Part shown: piece by piece, positions 46,652-58,130 of the stretch
Position numbering within the stretch: the first letter of the stretch is position 1
Layout of the letters: each line of letters opens with the position of its first letter
Made by a program: the position numbers and the translations under genes
The notes under the pieces: generated by a model
Databases searched by the model: none
Told to the model about the DNA's origin: nothing
The model's input: only the letters and a program-made list of their open reading frames with translations
NCBI GenBank assembly: GCA_947095535.1
Contig: OX352774.1
Span: 171,862,200-171,926,199, forward strand
Direction: 5' to 3'
DNA length: 64,000 bases
Origin: Poecilobothrus nobilitatus
Taxonomy: Eukaryota; Arthropoda; Insecta; Diptera; Dolichopodidae

Positions 46652-47281
46652 TTAAGACAGTTAACATAAAACGATATTTAGCAAAATTATCCATTTGTAC
46701 TAATGGAACACTTCCTATAAAATATTGTTGGCAAATGGACATTTGACATAAATCTTTTTAGCAAATGGTATATTTTGTTATAAATTTTTTATAGATATTA
46801 CATATTTTAAATAGTGAGGACTGCTGGCCCCAAACTTTTGTTGAAACGTTGATTTTGAAACAAACTCTAAAATAATTCCTAATTTTATCTTCCCAGTACA
46901 CATTTCTACAACTTAAATATTTTAATTACTTTGAAATGTGTATGTAAAAATTGACATTAAAAAAATATGGCTGCTGTTCCCAAATCCCCGCTAAACAAAT
47001 TATTGAAATCTCAAAAAAAATTTTAAATTTCAGCTTGTTTAAGTCTGTATCTAAATTACAAATTAAAAAACAAAATTATAAACATCATTATCGCCATCAC
47101 GATCTGGTTATCATCATCAACATTACCAATTTTATTACATAACCACTAACGAAAGTATAATTTACAAAAAATTTATTTCAAATGTCTCATTTGACAACAA
47201 GATTTTATGCGAAGTTGCGAAGTCTCGAAGTCGAAGAAAATGGAATTTTGCTAAATGACTTGTTATGTTAACTGGCTTTAT
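46652..47281. mobile_element. Inverted-repeat element, about 630 bp, with two family C units
   Basis: The left outer arm (46652-46697, containing CAGTTAACATAA and TTTAGCAAAATT) is matched by the reverse complement of 47237-47281. A second pair further in, 46724-46749 (TTGTTGGCAAATGGACATTT) and 47175-47201, is also inverted. The arms are thus long (roughly 100 bp each with a gap). Between them lie two minus-strand family C units, about 46895-46814 (GTGAGGACTGCTGGCCCC) and 47020-46966 (ATGGCTGCTGTTCCC). Non-coding; the open frame at 46951-47142 is a shadow. Confidence 0.7.
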
Positions 47282-47284
47282 ACT

Positions 47285-48440
47285 AGTCTTTAAAGTCAGG
47301 CAAATGTCTTTTTGAAAAATTGGTTTAGGAAAATTGAGGTGCTCTCGTTTTCTAGTTAGGTTGGTTATCCTATTGTTGCCGAAGGAGGTGGTTTTTAGTC
47401 ACTAAAATAAATTATATTGGCTGTCGAGGGAAAATATTATATTGGCTGTCAAGGAAGGTTTAAGATTTTTTAGTTTCTTTTGTAGAATTACACCTCCCGC
47501 AGAACGCAAAATAAAAAACTTAAAATACCAATTTTTTGTTTTTAGCATAGAAATTAAATTTGTTAAAAACGCTAAAATAATTTAAAGTTTTCTTAAGGAT
47601 TCGGATTTCCTAATTAGAGATTCAAAACAACAACAAATCATAAAAAAACTTTGAAAAATATCGCTATCAGTAACTCCAATTAACTCATATTAAACTTAAA
47701 AAATTTAATTTATATACTTTTGATTTAAAAAATTATTTAAACAAATCAAAAGAAAGCTGTATAATAGTTATGTGGTTTTAAAATACTAAATTTTGAATAA
47801 ATCCTTAATTTTCATAAATTAACAAAATAAATTCACTTTATGATTGTTTTAGTTGCACAATGAATTTATAGTTATTTTAATGGTCTTCATATTTTAACTG
47901 GTTCAAAAATATTTTATACATGTAATTTTCGAATTATAAAACTTTTCTAAAAATTCAAATCAGTTAAAATAGAAAAAAAAAAAAATTTAAAACAATATTA
48001 TTCTTATTGAAAATTTTTATACATAATTTAGGAGAATCCTAGTAAAATAGTTATTATCCTATAGCGTAAACAATTACTGTTAAATATACAATGCAAGTTA
48101 AAAAGAAGTAATGCAAGTAGAAATACTTGTAGGTACATATTCTGGCAAATTAAAATTCCAAACATTTACATATATATATATATACTTATATATATATATA
48201 TATATTTTCATTATACAAAAATAAATAAAAGAACAGTATTTCAACTAACCGACAACTTAACTTTAACTCTTAAGAGGATTCCTTATTATTATTATTTTTA
48301 TTATTACAGACAAATTACAGGAAAAGGAAATAAAATTTCATAACGGAAAAAGTATTTTAAACATGTCCATATTAAAAATATAAAAATATATTTGCATAAG
48401 ATTTACATTTTTTGTTGTAGTTTTCTTTTGTTTTTGGTTT
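47285..48440. other. AT-rich spacer with a small local duplication
   Basis: TTATATTGGCTGTC occurs twice near 47410-47455 (about 30-bp period). Otherwise nothing recognised. A TATATATA microsatellite lies at 48170-48206. Confidence 0.5.
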
Positions 48441-48442
48441 TT

Positions 48443-49735
48443 TTAGCACATTTACAAAAAATTTTTGAAAAAATGTGCTTATTAGTTTCACTCTGTCCGT
48501 CCGTCTGTTTACAAAACTTCTACACCGTTAAGGATAGAGAAAAAAAATTTTAACCATAGGTAGGTCTCATAAAAAGAATAATTTTGTGGAACAACTTTTT
48601 CATGTAGCCCCCCCCATTACGGAGCTACAGCCCCTCAAACTTTGAAAAAGCCCTATTTTTAAATGCATATATTTAATGTTCTGCTTCAGATTTTTTCAAT
48701 CTGAAAACGTCATGGGACAGGTATTTTTTTTAACTTTAAAAATTAATATCAAAATTATATAATTTTTTTAAATTTAGTATTTAAATTTACCGTTATGTGA
48801 AAACCAAATTTTGCATGATTTTTCTACTTTCACAACTCCGGCACGCTTCTAGATAGAAGCTTGAAATTTTGAGGCAAGAAAGAACTTTTAGAATTAGTAT
48901 AAGTTTGCTCAGAAAATTTTTTCGGACCACCCCCTGTTTATGAGCTATTAGGGCTTAAAAATTGAAAATTTGCTATTTTTAAACACCTGTAACTTAGGCA
49001 CCTGTACATATTTTACTTCTGCAAGATATAAAAATTAAAGCTACAATAATATATTTTTACGTGTATTAAAGGTTTATTTTAGTTGTAAAGGGTTCCAAAG
49101 TTGCAGCTCTTCAAAATTGAGAAAAAGCCCCATTTTCAGATGTATATATCTCGGGCTCTGCGTAATAATTTTGCAATCTAAAACCGCCAGAAGATCGAAA
49201 ATTTTATTATCTATATAAAACAATATCAAAATTATGTAATATTTTGTAATTTACGATTTAAATTTACCGTTATATGAAAACCACATTTTGTATGAAATTT
49301 CTTTTTTCATAACTCCGGCACCCCTTTAGATAGGAACCTGAAATTTTGAGACAAGAAAGAACTTTTAGAATTAGTATAAGTTTTCTCCGCAAATTTTTTG
49401 GTAGCACCCGCTCTTTAAAAGTTATTACGCCTCAAAAATTGAAAATTTGCTATTTTTGAGACACCTGTAATTAGGCACCTGTAAAAATTTTTTTTCGACA
49501 AGACATGAAAATTAAAGGTTCAATAATATATTTTTACGTGTGCTAACGGCTTTTCTTAGTTATATAGGATTCCGGACTTACGGCCCCTCAAAATTTCAAA
49601 AATGTCCTATTTTCACATTTTTTCTTATGAAATTTTCAAATTTTTGTGCAAGTCAAAATTCTAAACAGTTTGTATTGAGTTTTGGAAATGTGCGCTTTTA
49701 AAAACCGTTGGTTTACATTCTACCTTGTTTTTTTT
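48443..49735 (+). repeat. Repeat family A, longest copy (copy 5)
   Basis: Head TTTAGCACATTTAC and AAAAAATGTGCTTATTAG, the CACTCTGTCCGTCCGTCTG motif and TTACAAAACTTCTACACCG. Two central units start at about 48783 and about 49259 (TTTACCGTTATGTGAAAACC / TTTACCGTTATATGAAAACC), a period of about 475 bp. Each unit holds AACTCCGGCAC, AAGAAAGAACTTTTAGAATT and CACCTGTA words. Tail AAATGTGCGCTTTTAAAAAC, CGTTGGTTTACATTCTACC. The best copy for building a consensus. No coding capacity. Confidence 0.85.
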
Positions 49736-49739
49736 TAAA

Positions 49740-50340
49740 ATTAAATTGAATAAAAATAAGTAGAAAATAAACTATTTAATATTGTTGCACTTGTTAACTT
49801 AATTTTTATTTTTGATCTGACAATGAAAATGGTTTGTAAAAATAAAAAAGAAAGGAAATTTTTTATTTAAATTTTTATATCACAAATTTCACAAAAAAAA
49901 AAAAAAAAAAAATTCAATCATGATTTCATATATGTTATACATATGTAGTATAATAGTTGTATGTGTATATTTTGTAAATTATAAAGTTTTTATATTTCAT
50001 TTAAATCAAAATATTTTATTATTTATTTTAACAATGAAAATTATTGGAATAGTTGTTTTAATTTGTAAGGATTATTAATGAAGACATTATTGTTGAATGA
50101 CGGCAATTGTATCTGAGATCTGCTCTTTTATGGTATTTCATTACAAAATTTTATGAATAGAAATATTTTCGATGAGAGTGAATTATTAATTTTTATTAAA
50201 TATTAATTTTTTATAAAATTTTAAAATTGAAATTCTTTTGAAAATATTTTCTGAAGTTACTCGAATTGAGCATGAATATTGTTAACAAACTATATTGAAT
50301 CATCTCAATAAAGATATCAAATATAAAACATGATTTATGA
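49740..50340. other. AT-rich spacer
   Basis: Nothing recognised; poly(A) at about 49893-49911. Confidence 0.55.
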
Positions 50341-50364
50341 TGACAAAAAAGTACAACAATACTG

Positions 50365-51300
50365 TATAAAGGGTCTTTCAAATTGAGTTTTCAAAAGTAT
50401 ATATATATTTATAAAACTGGAGTCGTATACATTACAACAACGTGTTGAAATTATTGATTTATTTCATGAAAATTGTCGTTCTGTAAGAAATGTAATTCGC
50501 ATATAACGCGATGTTTGTGGTCGACATAATCATCCAATTGAGCAACAAGTTGGTAATTGGTTAAGAAAATATTGGTGCTGTGAGTGATAGTGTTACAGCT
50601 GACCCCACCATGTCAATTTCCTGACGTTCACAACAATTGGGACCTTTTGAGTCAACTGTATGGCGTACAAGGATTTGGCGTTGAAGACCTATAAAGTTCA
50701 ATTGACACAAGAATTGCTGCCACAAGATCATTAAATGCGTCAGGACTTTGCCAATTGGATACTGGAACAAAACGACGATTTTTCAAAAATCGGACTTTTC
50801 GGAAGAAGCACATTTCCAGATCGGTGGCTACATTAATAAACAAAACTGCCGTATTTGGAGAGAGGAAAACCCTCGCGTGACCCAAGAGAAGCCAACGCAT
50901 CCACAAAGAGTCACTATTTGATATGCATTGTGATCTGGTAATGTGATTGGTCCGTACTTTTTCGAAAATGATGCTGGAAGAGCCATAACCGTTAACGGTA
51001 CTAGATATCGCGACATGATCACAACTTTTTTATGGCTAAAACTGTAAAATATTGATACTGAGGACATGTGGTTTCAACAAGACGGGGCTACGTGCCATAC
51101 AGCCAGAGAAACACTGTAATTACTGCATACAAAGTTTCCAGACCGTGTTATTTCCTGATTCGGTGACGTGAATTGGCCTTCAAGGATAATCCTCGAAACG
51201 TTGAAGCATTGAAAGCAGAAATTATTCAAATTATTGGTTAGATAGAGCCGTAACTATGCTTTTTGTTACAAAAATTACTTTTTCAAGAAAACAAACTCTC
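50365..51300 (+). pseudogene. Tc1/mariner-superfamily transposase pseudogene
   Basis: Plus-strand frames read LQQRVEIIDLFHENCRSVRN (N-terminal helix-turn-helix) near 50434, then ESTVWRTRIW near 50650, DFSEEAHF followed by GGYINKQNCRIW near 50785-50855, GNVIGPYFFENDAG near 50938, RAITVNGTRYRDMI, and MWFQQDGATCHTARETL near 51066-51113. Then DRVIS and GDVNWP, then directly DNPRNVEALKAEIIQIIG with a stop at about 51240. The first catalytic Asp of the usual SDEAHF motif is Glu here. The second catalytic Asp (QQDGA) is kept. The segment with the third acidic residue, normally just after NWP, is deleted. Several stops and frameshifts occur. A probable left end AAAGGGTCTTTCAAATTGAG lies at 50367; no matching right end was found. 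Minus-strand open frames here are antisense shadows. Confidence 0.85.
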
Positions 51301-51359
51301 TTTTTTCTTAACAAACGAAGAACTTGAAGGTCTTAGACTTGGTTAAAAAATGAGGGTTC

Positions 51360-53435
51360 CAATAATTTATATAGCGAAGTTAGGTGGAGTATAATTTTTT
51401 TTTCAGAATCTCAATGAACTCTCTAATGGGGATTCCAAATGATACAAAATTCCAAATTATTTAAAAATAATTAGAAGGAACTTGAGTTGGTTATAAAATC
51501 AGCGATATACGCTTTTCCACAGTATGATATATATATTTAATAAGTAGAGACTATTTTTTCTCGGAGTTCGTTTTTGGCGTTTTGATTTTGGAATTTAGCT
51601 TTTTCTTAAATTTTTGCTATTTTAATATACATATAAATATATGTATTTCGGGGAAAAAATAAATTTTAAAAATGAAGATATTTTTAAATGAAATTTCGTA
51701 ATAGACTCATATTAAGCTTTTTATAAAATTAAAATATGTAGTTTTTAAAAATATTTTTAAATTCAAATTTTAAATAATATATCATTTATTTTTTAATTAT
51801 TATATTTGAAAATCTCATATTTTAAAAAATTTCCCTAGCATAACATTATGTAATTATGTCTTTGAAAAAAATCTTCGGTTATGTTTGTTTAAATGTCAAA
51901 GTACTTGCTATGAATTTTACTATAAAGATTTTCTTTTGTTCTGGGATGGAGAAATTTATAAATGAAGAAGTAAAAAAATATCCGATATTACATATATAAA
52001 TGTTTTCATTGTGACAGCAATTTTTCTACACGACGAAAATCGGCGTAAATGGGCATAAAAATTTTGTTTGTAGGTGTGCAAAGTCAGTTCAAACTTCTTA
52101 AAGTTGTCAAGCAAAACAAAAAGAAATATGTTTAAAATTAAAATGTATATATATATATATTTATAATTAAGCAGTCATCACTTAAGTAACTGTCGGTTGA
52201 ATAATTTTTTTCTTTTATTTGCTCAATTTTGTTATGAATTCTTATACCTACGTTCTTTTAATTTCTCCTCGGAATGTATTTAATTTTCCCGTTTAAACGA
52301 ATATAATTTCAAAACATTTTTATTTTACATTTGCAATACATTTCCTTTTGGTTTATTATCTTATACACAAACCTAAAATTTGTCTTTATTTTTAATCTTA
52401 ACTAATTAAATATTTTACTATATATTAACTAGAGGACCCTTTCGATTTTTATTTTGTCATAATAATGTAAAAATTGTAGTATCACCAATTTACATAAACG
52501 GCAATATTGTCTTGTCATTAAAAAATTACAGTTCGTACAAAAACAATTCATGCAAAATGATAACTCGTGCAAAAACAAACTTTTTGTTTATTTTCATCAA
52601 AATAAACATCAAAATAGAGTTTTAATTTAATTTACAGTTTTTTTGTGTGTTATTTTAAAATTATTCAATTTATTAAAATGTTAAAGCAAAAAAAAAAAAT
52701 AAAACAAAAAAAAAACTGAAAATGGAGATATAAATCAATAATATAAACATTTATTATTCCATAATAATAATATACACACGTTCAATTCAACAGTTCATAA
52801 TAAAATATTTAATTATTCATAATAATTATTAATTATGCTGTGATGTCAAAAATTTTAATTAAATTATTATTGTAATGTTTATATAAAAAAATATCTTAAA
52901 TAATTGACATTTTAATTAGGTGTATTTTAATAATTAGCATTTTATTTTAAAAAGAAAATATAAGTGATATTAAATTTTAGTTCATCTCATCAGCTGTCAT
53001 CGCATAAGTCTAGTGATTTTTAAATATAAAGATAAAATTTATTTTTACTTTTAGTAAAAGAAATCAAAAATTAATATTTAGCTCAATGGAAAAACATACC
53101 TCAAATTTTTTACAACTTTCAATATTTAAGAGATTAAATCAAAGTCGTTAGTATTAAAATGAATTTCAATTTTACTGCAATGACAACTACAATATGACAG
53201 CAATATTTTATTACAGCAACTACAAACTAATAATAACACTATATATATATTCGTACAAAATAATATTTAAAGATATGTACATATGTATGTATCTATGTAT
53301 TATAATATTATATTATGCTTGAATATGATTTTTGCTATATGTAATTGGTCAATAAATTTATATATTAAATTAAACAAAATTTATTGGAGTTGAATATTAA
53401 TTAGTTTCTATTATTCATATTTTAGAATAAAAAAA
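51360..53435. other. AT-rich spacer
   Basis: No gene or named repeat recognised; short TATA microsatellites near 52145 and 53241. Confidence 0.55.
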
Positions 53436-53439
53436 CTTT

Positions 53440-54930
53440 GAGAAATTTGCTTCTTAGTTTACTGTGTTCGTCTGTCCTTTCGTCTGTTTATAAAATTTCT
53501 ACACATTTTAAGATAGAGCAATGAAATTTTTAACCATAGATAAGTTTCTTATAAAAAATTAATATTGTGGAACAACACTTTTATATGTAGCTCCACCCAA
53601 TACTGAGCCATAGTTCCTCAAAGTTTAAAGAAGCCCTATTTTAAAATGTCTATATTCTGATGTGTTTGATTATGATGTGTTTGAACCTATTACAATGTGG
53701 TTGCGTGTGGTTAATACTTACTTCTCCTGTTTTGTAGTTTCAGACAAAAAAATTAGCTTTGCAACGTAAATTGAAGTATTGTTTTAGCAACACTTAATAT
53801 AAAACAATTACTATAATTACATTAGAATGCTTATTACTCTAAAAGTATATTTTTTCTTAATAATTACTGTTTAATATTAAACTCTAGTTTTGTGTATTAA
53901 AATTGACAATTGTTCATATATCTTTAGTGTACTTTTAGTATATTTCGTGTCATATTGTTATATTATAACTCTATAATATATTGCCACTTGTTATTCAAAG
54001 TATTATAGCTCTAACTAGATATTTGCGTCATAGTTTTTGTTCCTAAAACTTCTGCTTCTTTTTATATTCTTATGAATATCGCTTGAAGACCTTCACATTC
54101 ACCTTGACTTATTCAAGATATGTTAAAAAATTATTTTACTAATTTTTAAATATCATGTAATAAATTTCATAATTATACATATTTTCATTTAGTTATTTAT
54201 TTTAGTATTTTAGTTCACTATTCGTTAGTTTTCTTTACTAATGCTTGTCCTAAGCATTCCCACTAACCAATAATCTCCCGTTATGGTAACCATCCAGTCT
54301 CGTGCTTGATTTTGTTTCCGTTCTTTGTTTAGAACCATCATGTTTCAGCATGAAACTTAGTGGTTACCTTGCATATGACAGTCGGTTATATGTAGAAAAA
54401 TAATAATAAGAGAATGGCAACTTCCCGCGTGTGTTTGGAAGGGGAATTGGTCGTGGAATTTATTATTATTATTAAATTTAGGTGTTAAATTTACTGTTGT
54501 GTAAAAACGAAATTTGAAAGGTTTTGATTCCTTTCTCCGTAGGTATCTCAGCAACGCTTCTAGTTAGATCGTTCAAATTTTGATAGGACAAAGATCTTTT
54601 AGAATTAGCATTAGTTACATCAGAAACTTATTGTACTTTTTTTGTACTATTACCTATTTAAGAGCTTTTAGAGATCAAAAATTTAAAATTTGTTGTTTAT
54701 AGGCACTCCAACATTATATTTTTATATGTGTTATTCGTTTTCCTTAATTATTTATTGTGTCCTAAAAATTGAAGAAAATGCCTTTTGATTTTCCACAATT
54801 TTTTCTTATAAATAAAATTTCAGGAAAATTTACTAATTTAGGTACAAGTCTACATATTTTTAACTATTTTTATTGTTTTTTAGAAAATGTCTTTAAAAAC
54901 CCTTGATTTTGCATTCTTCCTTTTCATATA
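53440..54930 (+). repeat. Repeat family A, interrupted copy 6
   Basis: Left part 53440-53660 has CTTAGTTTACTGTGTTCGTC, CGTCTGTTTATAAAATTTCT and CCCAATACTGAGCC. The right part (about 54480-54930) resumes with TAAATTTACTGTTGTGTAAA, ACTATTACCTATTTAAGAGC and the tail AAAATGTCTTTAAAAACCC. About 0.8 kb between them (53660-54480) is unrelated sequence, probably a later insertion whose ends I cannot define. Confidence 0.6.
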
Positions 54931-57130
54931 AACACAATTACAAATGGAAATATGAAAATGAAATAAAATTATTTTTCATGTATGTAAGTTATAAGAAGAC
55001 TATAATTTTCAAATTTTAACTTTTGCATTTACCTTTTACATTTATATTACATTTAAGGTAGTATTATGGATTAATTTTCATGTGTATTAAAGGATGTCCT
55101 GCTAAAATTCAATCAATTAACATTGATTGCTTTGGATCAAAAATGAATATAAATTTTTTTTTGCATGCATGTTTTAAAATATAATTATTGTGGAAACATG
55201 GATTTCCATATACAAATTTTATATATATGTATATATATGTATATATATATATTATACATGTACAAAAGAACAACTTTAATTTTAAATAATTAATTACACA
55301 ATTGTCAATATTTTCTTGCAGTGTATGTGAAATCGTGATTATATCGTTCAAATCATGAAAATTTATTTTTTATTTGAAAACATTTTATTAAGGATAAAAA
55401 AGGATTTTATGTTCACTCTTATTAATTTGAATTGGATTTGTGTGTGATTAAATGCATGTATATATATATATCTATATAAGTATATACATTCTCTATACAT
55501 TTGAAACGTATTGAGCATACTAAGCCGGATGCATAATATTCAGCCTTTCAAACAATAATGTCAAGATCAGCCTATACAATGTAGCCCTCTTTTTCACAAA
55601 ATTGGGGCAATGATGACTGAATATTTCCTTTTTAAAATAAAAATACCTAAATAATATTGAATGCATCAAGATAGTCTGCACTCAAGAGTATCACAGAGCA
55701 AGTAGTTGTCGTTTTAAACTTGGTAAATGCAAGATACAATATGTCTGAGATCAATGTCTGAGTTCTTTTATCTTATACTGTTAGTTTGTTTATCTGTAGT
55801 TTGCTCTTACTGTTAGTTTGCTTATCAAATTTAAACCCCGACACTAACATTATTAATACCAGTAGTCTGTATAATTAATCTCAGATTGCATTTTAACTCA
55901 TATGCTTTTGCAATGGTTAACTAATGGATATTGTATCTTATTCCGATATTCGATTTTTAGTTTTTAACGTTTATTTAATTTCACTAATAGTAATTAAGAA
56001 GTTTGATAACTAGCTCTGCATTTACTTGCTAATAAATTAACCCAAGTCAATCATAACTCAATCAGTTAGTGATAATTTTCAAAATGATGAATTAATTGAA
56101 GCATGTACTAAGCAATATGTCTGATACAAAAATATGAAGTTAATTTATCAATTTTATTGATATACATATAGGTAAAAGAAAAATCAAATCAAGGTAATAA
56201 GCAGGCTTACGAAGGGATGGGGTACGAAATATACTATCCATAGGAACACTAATCGAGGAGAAAACTACTGAGATATTCTTACTGTAGAATTATTTACAAT
56301 ATTCATGGTAAAACAGATGATAGTTATCTAAATATAATGCAAAAGTAACAATAACAAGAGTTAGACTATCCACCATGCCACTAAAGTGTTTTGCGCTCGT
56401 ATTATATAATTGAAATACTCGTACGTATTTAAAAATTTTTATTGGGACATAAGAGGTGTAATAGGGGAAAAGTGCCCCGAAATATTGTAAAAACTGTCAA
56501 GAAATGTTACAAAATACGTAGGGTTAAATATGAATTAAAAAAAAATTGAGTTCATAACCAAATCTTGTTAGCAGTGCGAATTTAAATATAAAAGATAAAA
56601 TAAATGGGCAAAAATACACGAATATAAATATATAGAATATGAATTATGTATTGGTTGAGACTGCCTTTAATAAAGTAGGCGAGGAAAATTGCGTAAAGAG
56701 AATTAAAAAAGAAAACATACCACCAATGTGTCTTGCCACTTTTAACACATGACATTTATATAAGCATAGAAAACTAAAACTTGAGAACTATTAACAATGT
56801 CCTAATTTTACTATTTCTTAAATTTGTCGATCATTCGTAAAAGTCCGAGAGAATTTTCCAACAAATCCAAGAATATCCTCAATTGCAAAGCATTTATCCA
56901 CAATTTGAATTTTTGTGGCCTTATATTGGGAAAAATAAATCCAAAGTGTTCATCAAAACAAAGTCAATTATGTTTGATTAGAAACTATCGTTTGGTAGTT
57001 GGTATGTTTAATAAAGGAATGGAATTGTAAGCACGGGCTTGGATAAAGTGTAAATTTCCTATAATGGAAATTGCATTTATAAAAATGTTGTACTACATAC
57101 TTAATTATGAAGATGATAAAGGTGCTTAAT
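54931..57130. other. Unassigned spacer
   Basis: No gene recognised. A 68-codon frame at 56824-57030 has more balanced composition than most here, but no start context, homology or neighbours that would support it. TATA microsatellites near 55215-55260. Confidence 0.45.
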
Positions 57131-57133
57131 TAT

Positions 57134-58130
57134 TATACCCGTATGAACTATGTTCAAGGGTATAATAAATTTGCCATTACGTTTGTGACCCCTTAAAGGA
57201 GTCGAATTCTGAGTCGATTAAGCCATGTACGTCCGTCTGTCCGTCCGTCCGGCCGCACGATAACTCAAAAAATAAAGGAGCTAGGAGGCTGAACTTTTTT
57301 TTACGGCACTTTTGCAAAATTGTTAGTTTTGCTATTTAAATGCAACATTTTCGGTCGGCGGGTTCGAGTAGCTGCCATACAACTTCTATCTTTATAAAGA
57401 AATAACTCAGTATCTATTCAAGCTAGGTTTCTGAAATTTTGCAAATGATGATCAAGTTTTATGGCAACAACTTCTGTAAAATTTGGTTGTGGTGGTGCGG
57501 CGGGTTCGGGTAGCTGCCATATAACTTCTCCGTTTAAATGAGAATAACTCAGTGTCTATTGAAGCTAGCAACCTGAAATTTAGTAAAGAGGTGTCGAGTT
57601 ATAGGCCAACAACTTTTGTAAAATTTGGTTGGTCTAGAGCAGCCGGTTCAGGCTTCTTGCACCTCTTGGAACTTAATGAAGCTAGGCGTCTGAAATCTTG
57701 CAAATGATGATCAAGTTTTATGGCAACCACTTTTGCAAAATTTGGTTGTGGTGGTGCGACGGGTTCGGGTAGCTACCATACAACTTATCCGTTTAAAGGA
57801 GAATAACTCAGTGTCTATTGAAGCTAGGAACCTGAAATTTAGTAAAGAGGTGTCGAGTTATAGGCCAACAACTTTTGTAAAATTTGGTTGGTCTAGAGCA
57901 GCCGGTTCAGGCTTCTTGCACCTCTTGGAACTTAATGAAGCTAGGCGCAATAGATTCAGGTAGCTGTCATACAACTCCACAATTTACATAAATATATCTC
58001 TGTAGTTCGGTACTAAAACATCTGACTGTTTTTAAAAGATGATCAAGTTTTATAGAAACAGGATATATTACGTTCATACGGGTATCCCAGAGTTGACACA
58101 GTCTACTCTACTGCACTCTTCCTCGTTTAA
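57134..58130 (+). repeat. Repeat family B, longest copy
   Basis: Starts ATACCCGTATGAACTATG, with TTTGCCATTACGTTTGTG, TTAAAGGAGTCGAATTC, GTCCGTCTGTCCGTCCGTCC and GCACGATAACTCAAAAAAT. Ends GTTCATACGGGTATCCCAG, GTTGACACAGTCTACTCTAC and CACTCTTCCTCGTTT. Perfect short inverted termini as in the 28011 copy. The open frame 57733-57963 is a read-through of the repeat. Confidence 0.85.
57452..57950. repeat. Near-identical tandem duplication inside family B, 259-bp period
   Basis: TCAAGTTTTATGGCAAC starts unit 1 at 57452 and unit 2 at 57711. The landmarks TTTGGTTGTGGTGGTGCG (57482/57741) and ACCTCTTGGAACTTAATGAA (57661/57920) keep exactly the same offset. Only a few substitutions separate the units, so duplication is recent compared with the age of the family. 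Confidence 0.92.

Noticed and set aside
50561..51067. Three minus-strand frames of 69-84 codons
   Set aside because: They are antisense to the Tc1/mariner pseudogene, whose plus-strand motifs are unmistakable.
56824..57030. 68-codon frame of fairly balanced composition
   Set aside because: No homology recognised, no splice or start evidence, and the flanking DNA is non-coding; it may be chance.
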